From positions 128,244,856 to 128,308,855 of the forward strand of contig CM035806.1 in the NCBI GenBank assembly GCA_020466095.1: 64,000 nt of DNA, read 5' to 3'. The position numbers were made by a program, and so were the translations under genes. The notes beneath the pieces are model-generated. The model did no database searches, was not told where the DNA came from, and was given only the letters and a program-made list of their open reading frames with translations. How positions within the stretch are numbered: the first letter of the stretch is position 1; each line of letters begins with the position of its first letter. Source of the DNA: Chlorops oryzae (taxonomy: Eukaryota; Arthropoda; Insecta; Diptera; Chloropidae). Below, piece by piece: positions 1 to 10,894 of this stretch.

Positions 1-784
1 TTCTAAAAAAAAAAATACGAAGCAGGGAAAAAATATCAAAAATGAAAAGTCAATAAAAATCGATGCACATGGAATAGAGAGGCAGAAATCAATCAGGCAG
101 GTCGCACTGAAAAGGGTTCTAACTTCTGCATGCAAGCGACCATATGAACTGCAAGTTCGATATTTGCAAATTATTAATAAATACGAATATCTGACGTATG
201 TATAAACGCAGTACTAAATAGAGAAAATAATTCTATGAAACAAATATTGACTGAACTTCTGAGGATTCGCTGAAATGTCTGAATAAAGACTCTTCTAACG
301 AAAAATATTAGATAAAGAGCTTTTACCAAAAGTCTGCAACGTATACTTAGTGCACAAGAATATCATTGTTTAAATGTCAGAAACACTGAAAGCTTTTATT
401 TTGATTTTCCAGCGTTCGCCCAGAAGCACATAAAGATATTTACTACTGCTACTGATGCTGATGGTTTCTCTTTTGTTATAAAAGAAACTTAATATTTTAC
501 ATGAAAGAATGTATACTCAAACTGACAAACACAAACCCACACACACCCGCACCTACACCCACACACACACTTGGACACAGCTAAGTAGAAGAAGAGAAAC
601 GGAACACTAGTGCAATAGAAAACCTTCAAAGTTCATTGTATTCCGATTCGAAGCTTTACTTTACAGAATGTAAATACATATAAATACTCATCCACACACA
701 CACACAACACACACACACACACACACACAAATAGAGAAGCATACTAATGGCTACCCTGAAATAAGGAAGAAGACAATTTAAAAA
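1..784. other. Non-coding AT-rich stretch with CA microsatellites
   Basis: No supportable gene. Two (CA)n-type simple repeats are visible, an interrupted one near 529-572 and a longer one near 692-729. The rest is unique-looking AT-rich sequence with stop codons in all frames. Confidence 0.7.
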
Positions 785-1080
785 CAAGTAAAAAAGCTAA
801 AGTCGGTCAAGCCCGACTTTAATATACCCAGTGTCCCGACAATTTTGACGCACTAAGTATGTTTTTCCTTTCCGTACGGAAGATAGAAAACATCTCTATT
901 TGTGGGCGTGGCAGTTGGCGGATATCGCCCGTTTTCATTTAGGATCATACTCAAGGCCCAATATACATACTCTGAGAAAAAAACCAACAACTTTATTGGT
1001 TGAAGTGTACCCAACAACGTTATATTCTCAAATTAAGAGTGTCATTGTTGTTGCGTCCCATTTATAACAAGTAGGCCGAC
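785..1080 (+). repeat. Mini-me/DINE-like repeat, family B, left end
   Basis: It begins with ACAAGTAAAAAAGCTAAAG, followed by a stem-loop (AAAGTCGG / CCCGACTTT) and then ATACCCAGTGTCCCGACA. The GTGGGCGTGGCAGT box near 901 recurs in other copies of this family (26.4-27.1 kb, 38.0 kb). The copy stops about 300 bp in, where a reverse family-A copy starts. Family assignment rests on shared blocks within this window; the mini-me/DINE name is inferred from the block architecture. Confidence 0.6.
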
Positions 1081-1084
1081 AACA

Positions 1085-1475
1085 GTGGCACTCGAAATTT
1101 GGCACTTTTGCTTCCTTTGTAGCCTTAAAGATCCTTCCAAAAAATTTCCTTGAACGGTCCATTTTTAAGGGTACCTCCAGTACTAGGGTCTGTCATAAAA
1201 ATCCCAAAACTGCCTTAAAATCGGACTTTTCCGAAATATTTTAATGAAACTTAGAATTTGAGCGTATATTTTAGCCTCCGTTTATAATTAAACAAAAATT
1301 GTAAAAGTGGGCGTGGCAGACGGGCAGATTTCATAAAGAAATTTAACATAAGTCAGTATATGGGGCCCCTTATTGCCTTAAATAACTGTTGATATTAAAA
1401 ACTATTTTAACATATGTGTCTGTGTCGGGTATTCTATTGTCAGGCTCGCCTGACTATAACACCCTTACTTGGTTA
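1085..1475 (-). repeat. Mini-me/DINE-like repeat, family A, truncated copy
   Basis: Reverse-orientation copy of the commonest dispersed repeat here. It keeps the GGTACCTCCAGTACTAGGG block, a GTGGGCGTGGCAG box, and the left-end stem-loop GTCAGGCTCGCCTGAC at 1440-1455, followed by TATAACACCCTTACTT. The (TA)n/(GTCY)n half is missing. Confidence 0.7.
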
Positions 1476-1482
1476 AGATTGA

Positions 1483-1844
1483 CACTCACTTAACAAGCTG
1501 CAACTTCGTTGTCTATGATCCAATTTTAATTTTTTTAAGTCAATAAAAATTTAAAAAAAAATGCTCTCTTGAGAATTATAAGCAGCTTGCTGCAATTGTA
1601 TTATTTTATTGGGGTTTTTCCAATGAGAAAGAGAATTTGTTTGAGTTCTTTCCAAATTTGCCAACTTTGAAGCCATTTTATTCGAATTTTTTCCAGTACA
1701 AAGCCTTCACATCGGCATTATTTAAGAAAAAACATTTAATTTCCAACAAAATGACGTATCGATCTTGAAAATTGGTTGAAAATAACCGAAGCTATTCAAC
1801 TTTTTCCAATAAATACAACGAAGTTACAGCTTGGTTAGTGTGTG
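1483..1844. mobile_element. Short TIR element (MITE), 362 bp
   Basis: About 30 bp imperfect terminal inverted repeats at 1483-1512 and 1815-1844 share CACTCACT/CACACACT, AAGCTG and AACTTCGTTGT. There is no coding capacity. No convincing target-site duplication was found, so the superfamily is undetermined. Confidence 0.6.
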
Positions 1845-2020
1845 AATGTCCTAAAAAAACTGGTTTTGGTCCATATCTCGGAATTTAGAGCCAATCTTAA
1901 AAAATCGTTGCAATATTTGAGCTCAGCACGCCAAATTACGCTAAAAACAACTTTCATTTTTTCAGACTCAAAACCGTGTACACTTGTGTAATTAAATATA
2001 TCTTTTCATCAACATATTAT

Positions 2021-2425
2021 CAGGCGCGGATCCACGGGGGGGGGGGGGGGGGGGGGGAAATTTGCCCCCCAAAGGAAAACGAATTCGAAAATTTGTTTAT
2101 ACAAATATAAGAAATATATGAATTTTTTGTTGAATTTGAATTTATTTCTATGAAAAATAAACTGTCTAAAATTGCTATATTAAATATACGTAACAAAATG
2201 TTAATTTTTTCTTTTTAAATAAAAAATTATTTAAAAAATTTTTTTTATTAAATAAGTTTTTTTTTTATTTGTAGATTTTTGTCGTTTTTATTTTCTCAAA
2301 ATCAATTGCTTATCTTCTAATAAAATATATGTATAGTGCATCCTTTCTAAAATACGGATTGAACATTTTAATTTAAAAAAAAATTTATGGCCCCCCCCCA
2401 ACGGATGGCTCTGGATCCGCCCCTG
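2021..2425. mobile_element. hAT-type MITE, 405 bp, with G/C homopolymer
   Basis: The ends are inverted (CAGGCGCGGATCCA on the left, CAGGGGCGGATCCA on the right) and are flanked on both sides by ATATTAT (2014-2020 and 2426-2432). A CAGGG-type terminus with a 7-8 bp duplication is characteristic of hAT elements. A run of about 20 G lies just inside the left end and a C run inside the right end. The interior is AT-rich and non-coding. Confidence 0.75.
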
Positions 2426-2432
2426 ATATTAT

Positions 2433-2935
2433 AAGGAGTGTCCGTAGATAAGTGAAAGTTTGCACCGATCCATATAGTGTGCAATGTAAGGAAAAACTAA
2501 TTTTTATTAAAATCGGCAACAACCAACTCCCACCTCCCTTACCAACCAAAATGAATTTTTTAATTTTTTCTTTTAATCAGATTTTTTTTTTGAAACTGCA
2601 CAAAGTTTGAAAGTTTCATCAAAATCTGCAACGTCCAAATCCACCACCCTTGAATATCAATCACCGCTATTGGTATAGGGGTACAACAGTGCATTGAATT
2701 TGGCGGAAGAGTTCACGTGAATTATTATTCAGATTGGGGGTCAATACTATTGCACACTCTAAGAAAATACAATAAATTTTTTTAAAATAACATCGGATTT
2801 CATCGGAACTATTACGACGTTTTTAAAAAAATCGAACAACTTTGTTCCTGTGCCGCACCTTGCCGCATCTAAAATACATACATAAAGAGCAGAGACTCCC
2901 TACTCTCATTTCTTTACAATAAAAGCAGAGATTTT
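2433..2935 (-). repeat. Dispersed repeat family E (reverse copy)
   Basis: It matches 24,419-24,868 in opposite orientation. Shared blocks include the segment ending in ATGAGAGTAGGGAGTCTC, the AACAAAGTTGTTCG region, CCGATGAAATCCGATGT and the terminal ACTCCTTATAAT. There is no ORF and no recognisable transposon end, so its class is unknown. The hAT MITE abuts one end. Confidence 0.6.
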
Positions 2936-3975
2936 ATGAAATATTGCGTCCTATTCAATTAATCTCAAGCCTGGGGACAACCAAAATCTTGCCAAAAAAA
3001 AAAAAAAAACAATTTTATGTAATTTGCGAGTAAACAAAATGGAGTTTTGGTAATTTTTTGTTTTTTTTTTTCAATTCAACTAGAGTATTTTAATTGCTTT
3101 GTTATTAATTTGGTTTGCTTTTTCATGAAAACTGAGTTTCATTGACAGAGACAAAATTTTAGGCATTAAAAAGAATTTTGGCCCATATATTTATATTTCT
3201 GCTAAAAAAAAACCAGCCATGAAAAAGTCAGCACACAAACTTAAGAACAATTTTGTCAACTACTTATTAGTTGCTTGTTTTAAATCAGACAATAAAATCG
3301 ATAAATCTGTTTTTGTAACACCTAAAAACCTATGCAAAACCGACATCGAAAATGAAAACAGTTTCAAAACCGATAGCCTGTTTCTATAACACGAAAACGA
3401 AAAGTGTTTCGATTTAAAATCTGATTCTGACAATTGTCGGTTTCCATAACACCCCCGATTAACTTCTGGATAGACAATTAATTTCTTCATCTTATTTGAA
3501 CATTACCCAATAAAGCTTCATCATTACATTTTTAAAGGGTCTTGCCGGTTGAGCAAAGGCACCCTGGTGCCGCGCCCTGAAAGGGATTTTGAAATTTTGT
3601 TGATTTTTCGATAGGTGGCATCTAAAAACACTGACTTTTGTTCTATTTCAAAAAGTCCTTGGGATATCCTTGAAAATCCGTTTTTAGTAAGCCTTTTTTT
3701 TAATTTAATAAAGATAGGAATTTGAAACAAACGTTGGCAAATTGTTACACGGAATCTAAAAACTTTTTTTTCAATTTTTACACTGAGAAAATTTTTTCAC
3801 AAAACTAAAAATAAAATTTTAATCTTTTTTCAGTGTATTCCCAGTTTGACGTCAGTCTACAAATATTTTTTTTTAAATACCTCTAAGGATTTCTGTCATT
3901 TAAAAAAAAGTTTTATTCTAATTGGATGGAACAACAGTGAGATTTTCAAAAAAATTGCTAGTGTATGTGGATGCT
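2936..3975. other. Non-coding AT-rich stretch
   Basis: Poly(A) and poly(T) tracts (near 2994-3010 and 3058-3071) and no supportable gene. Short open frames on the minus strand (3260-3490, 3524-3730) resemble nothing recognisable and are compatible with chance. Confidence 0.6.
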
Positions 3976-4206
3976 CTCAGTGACATGCTGCGGTAAACGT
4001 GCAGAAAAGGCATTTTTTAATAAAAAATGGGAAAATCATCCGAAAAAGCGTAAAAAATTATGGTTTTTTAATTTAAAAATGTTATAAGTATCAAAATAAA
4101 TGAAGCAGTCGTTTTGATTGCGTATACATGATATACGTATAACATTTCTCATACGTCGGGTGAGTTGTACGTTTACCGCAGCATGTCAATACTGAGGTAC
4201 GATGGT
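3976..4206. mobile_element. Short TIR element (MITE), about 230 bp
   Basis: A 20+ bp inverted repeat, TGACATGCTGCGGTAAACGT from 3981, has its complement ending at 4198. CTCAG/CTGAG lies just outside on each side. The interior is non-coding. Superfamily not determined. Confidence 0.7.
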
Positions 4207-4615
4207 TCGCCATTGGTCACTCATAGTTCCCATTTTGTTTGTCTTTGTTCCATATTATAATTTCTTAGGTTTTTGTCTGGAGTGACCAGCCGAGGTACTG
4301 TGAGAGACCACGAGAGACCATCCGAAGCGTTCAAATTGTGTATGATAAACAATTCAATGGAGAAAGCGTAAAAATATTTCTCAAAGTCGACTCCTTTTTA
4401 TATGCTTCAATTTGTAAGACAAACTTATTTAGTGAACTTTCTGTTCATCGCCGCATAATTAAGGCAGTCCATTTTATGGTTTTTTCTTCTTAGAAAATAT
4501 AATTCTGGCAAATATTTTTGTTTAATTTTGAAGTTTTCGTTTCGGTTTTTGCTATTGTTCTCTAAATACATACGCTTTTTTTATTTGCTTTTAGGTTGCG
4601 CCAAATTCGACGGCC

Positions 4616-5666
4616 CACAGTGGAGCCGCTCCAAATATTTTTTGGAAAAAAATAGAAGGAGTGGTCGTAGAGCATTGAAATTTTGCAGATACACATCTGT
4701 GGGCTTAGTTAAGATATTTTGAAAAAATCTTGGAAATCCGCCCACTGCCACGCCCACCTCCCATATAAATGCACAAGTCAAAACTTTTGTTTTTGGACCT
4801 AGGCACTTGAAATTCAGGACACTTCTTAATTGAAATCTCCTCGAAAAAAAAAACTAAAAATATTGGGGCTGCCACGCCTACTTTGGGTTTAACGCCCATC
4901 GAAAGTTGCAGATTTTACATGTTTTTATTTCCTTTCTAGCATTATATGGAATTTTCACATAAATTAAAAAAATTTAATTTTTCCCAAAAGCTTAAGCATT
5001 GGTTGTCTCCATTCAAATCAAGATAATACCCTCAACAGCCTTCCGCGAACGATATTAGCCTTCGAAATCACCGAAAATATCTCACAAATGCATTCCGCTT
5101 TTCTAGTAAAGCATGCCAAGTTAAAGTGTGTCATAGAAAGATATTGACTTTTGAAATTAAAATCGATGTTAGTTACAGAAAAGGTATTAGAAGGTGATTT
5201 TTTTTTTGTTTAGATTGAAAGTAGAGACTCGTACCTTTCATTTTTATATAGTAAGAGGGCTAAGCAAAGCAAAGCACATAAAGTTTTTTTCCAACAAAAA
5301 ATGAGATGCTGATATTTTTTACTCTAATTTCTGGAAAATTATAATAACTATTCTACTTTTCCAATTAAAAAAATTTTTTTTTCATGAAATAGTAATAGCT
5401 ATATTTCCACCAAAAAATAAAACAAATCCAATAGTTTTGGTTTTTCACATAAAAAATGTTCTCTATTTGGACCACAATTTTAATCCGAAATTTATTGAAA
5501 AACATTCCCTTGACTTTTGTTAGTTTTTTTTGATAAAAAAGTCAATTTTCATAAAAAATAATGTTGAATTCCTCATATCCAAAATTTTTTTTACAAAAGT
5601 CAGTCATTAAAGTTTTGAAATTCAAAAGTTGAAAAATCCTATTTTTTCCATCGATGCCCCACTGTG
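4616..5666. mobile_element. Transib-like non-autonomous element, 1,051 bp
   Basis: Both ends read inward as CACAGTGG(A/G)GC and are flanked by identical CGGCC (4611-4615 and 5667-5671). A 5-bp GC-rich target duplication with CACWRTG-like termini is the established Transib signature. The interior is AT-rich with no transposase. TIR identity beyond about 11 bp is low, so assignment rests on the heptamer-like ends plus the duplication. The CACAGTG ends are the same as the V(D)J recombination heptamer. Confidence 0.6.
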
Positions 5667-6262
5667 CGGCCCACCGTTTCTTTGTCTCTTTGTCGTTCAC
5701 ATTCGGCTAAACGTCTGAGACTTGTCGCAGCTAGAAATTAGGAATGAAAGTGACACTCCAGATCCAGATTATGTTCAACGAATGGCTTCAGTATGCACCG
5801 TGCACAGAAGAGAACGCAAAACGAATCGCCCATTCTCTATTATAACGCTCTGCATCTTTTCTGTGTTTGTGCCCTTGCTCATGTGTGTGTGTGTGTGGGT
5901 GTGTGGAAGTGTGAATTTAGTCCGCTTTTAATTTCGTCATTGAAATTGTTCTTCAAAAACTTGAAGTGGAGCATCGTTGGTCGCTTTTCATTATTATTTT
6001 TATTATTACTGCCATCTATATTTACGTTGTACATATATGTGTGTGCGTCCCAGCGAGTGTGTGTGAAATGGAAAAAATATATATGCTTTTCGCTTGTGAC
6101 TTTCAGTAATTGTATGTTGAAAAATCCTAAGACATTTCATCCAGAATGTATAGTTCATATAATATCACTAACAGAACCGACAAACCTTGCATCGCCTCAG
6201 AAGGAGCTAATGAGTCAAAACTCATTAACTAAAACGTTGCTGTCCTAGATTAGCAAAGGTGT
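5667..6262. other. Non-coding stretch with GT microsatellite
   Basis: A (TG)n tract lies near 5881-5902. Overlapping plus-strand frames (5722-5931, 5793-6248) have no recognisable motif; the first uses a TTG start. No gene is supported. Confidence 0.5.
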
Positions 6263-6264
6263 TT

Positions 6265-7091
6265 GAGTCTAGGGTATATTGCGTTTGTGTGGTTGTGTGT
6301 AACACCCAGAATCAGTCGAGATAGACCATACAAAATATATATAGAAACGATCACCAGGAGATTCGATTTGGACATGTCCGTCCGTCTGTCTCTATACAGT
6401 TATGTTATCGAAGGATTTGAGCTACCTCGACCAATTTTGGTATATGAGTAAGAACAAGTTCGAGAATGTACCCGATCGGACCATTTTTAAGGGTACCTCC
6501 AACACTAGGGTCTGTTATGAAAATCACAAAAACTTCTCTAAAATCTGAGTTTTTCAAGATATTTTGATGAAATTTGGTATTTGAACATGTTTAAAGGCAA
6601 CTAATATGATTTCCAAAAATTGGAAAAGTGGGCGTGGCAGAATGGCGTTTTTCGAAACGGCGTCACCCGAAATTCAAATGGGACTTGAACGAAATTTGGC
6701 ACTTATGCTTCCTTTGTAGTATCATCCTCCCAAAAAACTTCCTTGATCGGTCTATTATTAAGGGTACCTCAAGTACTAGGGTGCGTCAAAAAAATCCCTA
6801 AACGGCCTCAGAATCGGACTTTTTCGAAATATTTCAATGAAACTTAGAATTTGAGCGATGGTATATTTAAGCCTCCGATTCGAGTTTAAACAAAATTGAA
6901 AAGTGGGCGTGGAAAAGGGGCGGTTTGCATAAAGAAATTTATCAAAAGTCGGTAAATAGGGCCCCTAACCTGTTGAATATTCTTTCTTAGTGGTCCTGTT
7001 TTTTGGGAGTGGTTTAAAAAATATTTAAACATGTGTGTCCGTGTCGGGTATTATATTGTTAGACTCGCCTGACTATAACACCCTTACTTCT
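6265..7091 (-). repeat. Mini-me/DINE-like repeat, family A, near full length
   Basis: In repeat orientation it runs from the CAAGTAAGGG end (7091 side) through the GTGGGCGTGG boxes and GGTACC blocks to GTCCGTCCGTCTGTC, a TATATA block and GGTATATTGCGTTTGTGTGG. The right-end hairpin is missing. This is the arrangement described for dipteran mini-me elements: (TA)n, a short conserved core, then (GTCY)n. Confidence 0.75.
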
Positions 7092-8138
7092 TTTAAATTG
7101 ATTTTATTAAGAAATTCGAATTCGTGTGTCATAAAATGAATTCAATCGAAATTTTAAACTGTTCGCCGGGAATGAATGCGACTTCAGCCTCAAATGAGTT
7201 AATTTTTTTACAGCTCTGTCAGATCTTCATGTAATAATTGTAAGTAAATGAGAAGTTTTCCACCATGCAGAAAAAGACTTTTCAAAAAAATCGTAAACAA
7301 AAAAATTGTATCATAAAAAAGTACATAGCTTAGAAAAATCCGAAAAATCCCGGGATTTTCATTGGGACAAAAACAAGGGTTCGGAAACATGGGGTTGCGA
7401 GCCCTTGTGCAAGGGCATGAGGGAAATATAACACAACAGCTCTGCCAGCTTGGCCTGCGTCCTCGAAGCGTCGCATAACTGTCTCATGCACGGTCTAGCT
7501 CAGGGCATGGGGTAGGAATTGCTTCTTATACGCAGAGGAGGCATCGCATCATGTTAATTTTGTATGCAGCATCGTTGATATTAATTTTCCCATTTACTAA
7601 GGATTTTTTTTTTTTTTTGGTTTATGAAATTAGTGCGCTTCAAGCAGAAAAAAAATTATACTGAAACTGGCTCGACCTTACATCAGCTACTGAATTTAAA
7701 TTTAAAAAAAAAGACCAAGATTCTATCATATTTAATTCGTCACGGATTGAGGTGGTATCTTCCGCAAGTTTCTAATACCGTTCCGTCCAATGAGTTCATC
7801 GTGTTAGATTCGACGGAATATTAGATAGACTAAGAGGGACTTTTCACAAGCACCAGCGGCAAGCGGACTCATCAGATCAGTAGTGGTGTCTCCAGATATT
7901 ACAGGATGGTGAAACCGCTTGTTTTGTGGTGGTTCGACTGACTACAGGGTATCGACGCATTTGCTTAAGCCAGTAAAATATATACATTAGGGTGGTCCTT
8001 ATTTTAAAAAATTTTCTTTTTTTCGCGCGACACCCCGTCATTTTGATATATACCACGAGAAAATAATTCTGTGTTATTTTTTGAAGTTTTTAAAATGATA
8101 TTTAGGGATCGCTACCAGCGGTCAAAGTTTTCCAAATA
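7092..8138. other. Non-coding stretch left of the mariner
   Basis: No supportable gene. A poly(T) tract lies near 7607-7618. The sequence TAGGGTGGTCCTTATTTTAA near 7989 looks like the end of an old DNA element into which the mariner inserted, but no partner end was found. Confidence 0.4.
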
Positions 8139-9430
8139 ACAGGTTGGCTGATAAGTCCCCGGTCTAACAAAGAAAAACACATTTTTTTGTCAAAATTCGT
8201 TTTTATTATTCAACATAGTTCCCTTCAAGAGCGATACAACGATTATAACGACCTTCCAATTTTTTGATACCATTTTGGTAGTACTCCTTCGGTTTTGCCT
8301 CAAAATAGGCCTCAGTTTCGGCGATCACCTCTTCATTGCAGCCAAATTTTTTCCCTGCGAGCATCCTTTTGAGGTCTGCGAACAAGAAAAAGTCGCTGGG
8401 GCCAGATCTGGAGAATACGGTGGGTGGGGAAGCAATTCGAAGCCTAATTCATGAATTTTTGCCATCGTTCTCAATGACTTGTGGCACCGTGCGTTGTCTT
8501 GGTGGAACAACACTTTTTTCTTCTTCATATGGGGCCGTTTTGCCGCGATTTCGACCTTCAAACGCTCCAATAACGACATATAATAGTCACTGTTGATGGT
8601 TTTTCCCTTCTCAAGATAATCGATAAAAATTATTCCATGCCCATCCCAAAAAACAGAGGCCATTACTTTGCCAGCGGACTTTTGAGTCTTTCCACGCTTC
8701 GGAGACGGTTCACCGATCGCTGTCCACTCAGCCGACTGTCGATTGGACTCAGGAGTGTAGTGATAGAGCCATGTTTAATCCATTGTCACATATCGACCCA
8801 TAAACTCGGGTGTATTGCGAGTTAACAGCTGCAAACACCGCTCAGAATCATCAACACGTTGTTTTTTTTGGTCAAATGTGAGCTCGCGCGGCACCCATTT
8901 TGCACAGAGCTTTTTCATATCCAAATATTGATGAATGATATGACCAACACGTTCCTTTGATATCTTTAAGGCGTCTGCTATCTCGATCAACTTCATTTTA
9001 CGGTCATTCAAAATCATTTTGTGAATTTTTTTGATGTTTTCGTCGGTAACCACCTCTTTCGGGCGTCCACTGCGTTCACCGTCCTCCGTGCTCATTTCAC
9101 CACGCTTGAATTTTGCATACCAATCAATTATTGTTGATTTTCCTGGGGCAGAGTCCGGAAACTCATTATCAAGCCAAGTTTTTGCTTCCACTGTATTTTT
9201 TCCCTTCAGAAAACAGTATTTTATCAAAACACGAAATTCCTTTTTTTCCATTTTTTTCACAATAACAAAAGTTGCTTAACAAAAGACGCTCTATCTCACA
9301 AACTAATTGACTTACAGACGTCAAACTTTGACACGAATCATTTGAAGGTTGCCACTAAATAAAAATAATATGCATTTAATACTAGCGACGCCATCTATGT
9401 GTCAGACCGGGGACTTATCAGCCAACCTGT
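8139..9430 (-). mobile_element. Himar1-like (irritans subfamily) mariner, complete with TIRs
   Basis: Perfect 27-bp TIRs (8139-8165 and 9404-9430; outer end ACAGGTTGGCTGATAAGTCC) are each bordered by TA (8137-8138 and 9431-9432), the Tc1/mariner target duplication. Length is 1,292 bp, close to Himar1. The transposase is on the minus strand. The ends are intact, so the copy could be mobilised in trans although its own gene is broken. Confidence 0.95.
8206..9260 (-). pseudogene. Himar1-like mariner transposase, two lesions
   Basis: The frame opens at ATG 9260, or three codons in at 9251, which gives the usual MEKKEFRV start. It contains the N-terminal paired-type helix-turn-helix region, the WVPRELT motif, and VTMD, the first catalytic aspartate of DD34D. 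Immediately after that aspartate a TAA (8775-8777) replaces the expected Glu codon. The frame then resumes through HQDN, the second catalytic aspartate, and PHPPYSPDLAP. A 1-nt deletion near 8401 (a C run before SDFF) shifts the frame just before the third catalytic aspartate. From 9251 to the expected stop at 8206 is 1,046 nt, one less than an intact 348-codon gene. Only these two lesions are obvious, so inactivation looks recent. Confidence 0.93.
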
Positions 9431-9432
9431 TA

Positions 9433-9644
9433 AACTCATTGTATGAAATTGTAAGTTCATATAAAATATTAAAAGTTTACACAAGCTCGCTGTCTGTGAT
9501 CATGGGACAATCAATTGTGTAAGTCTGCGTTAAATCTGACCATCGTCGTCTTCACCGTTGCAGAGATATAAGGAGTTTTATAAAATGATTCATTTTAATA
9601 ATATATTATATATTATTATATATATTATATATAATTATAATCGG
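9433..9644. repeat. Unique flank and AT-rich simple repeat
   Basis: An imperfect (TATA/ATTATA)n tract spans 9596-9645, immediately before a family-A repeat fragment. Nothing coding is visible. Confidence 0.6.
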
Positions 9645-10046
9645 AGGCTTATATATACGGTCAAATTTTAAGTTTCATTGAAATATTTCGAAAAAGTCAG
9701 ATTTTGAGGCAGTTTTATGATTATCGTAACAGAGCCCAGTACTGGAGGTACCCCTAAAAATAGTCCGATTGAGTCCATTCTCGAACTTGTTCTTACTCAT
9801 GTCGCCGTGAGCACTCATACCAATTTTTGTAAAGATAGCTCAACTCCTTCGATAAGATAACTGTTTACAGACAGACGGACAGACGGACGGACGGACAGAC
9901 GGACATGTCTAAATCGAATCTCCTGGTGACGCTGATCATTTCTATATGTATTTTGTATGGTCTATCTCGACTGGTTCTGGGTGTTACACACAACCACACA
10001 AACGCAATATACCCTCGACACAGAGTGTGTCGGGTATACAAATTGT
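9645..10046 (+). repeat. Mini-me/DINE-like repeat, family A, right half
   Basis: Contains the GGAGGTACCCCTAAAA block, a (GACG/GACA)n tract at 9870-9904, ACATGTCTAAATCGAATC, the TATGGTCTATCTCGACTGG block, and the right-end hairpin CGACACAGAGTGTGTCG with GGTAT. The left half is replaced by the AT tract. Confidence 0.75.
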
Positions 10047-10894
10047 TTTTATAAAGCGTAACACTAAAAGGATTTCAGTTGTTTTTGCTGAGGTTTTGCA
10101 GCAAGATTCAAGAGCCGGGCCGGCCGAACCGTTTTGAGTGTCACGTTGTTAAGTTTAATCACGCATTCGACCTTTGTCGCGTACAGCCCGTACCCATGGC
10201 AGGGGCGAGGCGACATATCTGACTCTTTGAGCATATGGCCATGCGTTTAGCATGTGGCCTATGTGTATCATAAAAAATATGTAGTACGTAGTATATGTAT
10301 ATTGCATGTGCTTGATTACATGCTTGAACATGTTGTGCATTCATTTCGTACGTTTGTGAGAGATGAAATAAACAAATAATCTTGGTAAGAGTATGTCACT
10401 ATCAAACAAAAATCATTTCATTTCATTTAGTAAGGCTACATTAACATTTAAATTCATACCTACGTACATATGTATGTTGTAACAAAGGATGTAACTTTGT
10501 TTTCTTTTTCTCTTCCCTTTTCAATATAGTGCAAGCCGCCAATTGAATATCCAAAGTCTTTCTCGTTGATGGCGTGCGAGAATTTTCTGTTGCATGGCTG
10601 AGATAGAGCGAGGGAGTGAGAAACCGGAAGAGGACAAGTCCCTGCATATTCGCTTTTTCGTAGAGCCGGAATATATGGTAATGGTTTTTTTTGTTATTTA
10701 AAACGTTTTTGTTGCAACGTTTGAAATGTTCGCCTTGCTTAATTTGAAAGCAATGACTTTGGATAAAACAAAGAACGCACTAAAAACCCGACGAAAAAAG
10801 CAACAAAAACTGCAACAAAAATAATTATTAAATAACAAAAATCACAACGAAGACGATAAAGACATTGCAGAAGGTAAGAGGGAGGACAACAAAT
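10047..10894. other. Region upstream of the open exon
   Basis: No gene recognised. The stretch just before the exon is A-rich (CAACAAAAAC-type). A good 5' splice-site match, AAGGTAAGAG, lies at about 10,871, inside the open frame and upstream of its first ATG. It could end a 5' untranslated exon; if used, it would exclude the downstream ATG from that transcript. Confidence 0.4.

Noticed and set aside
2038..2058. G-quadruplex regulatory element at the G run
   Set aside because: The run sits at the end of a hAT-type MITE and is matched by a C run at the other end; it is better explained as part of the inverted repeat, possibly with homopolymer sequencing error.
5722..6248. Two overlapping plus-strand frames, up to 151 residues
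   Set aside because: They cross a (TG)n tract, overlap in different frames and show no domain; the first starts at TTG.
7390..7530. GC-richer block (GGGTTGCGAGCCC…) as a possible structured RNA
   Set aside because: Only short hairpins form; no match to a known RNA architecture and no pol III boxes.
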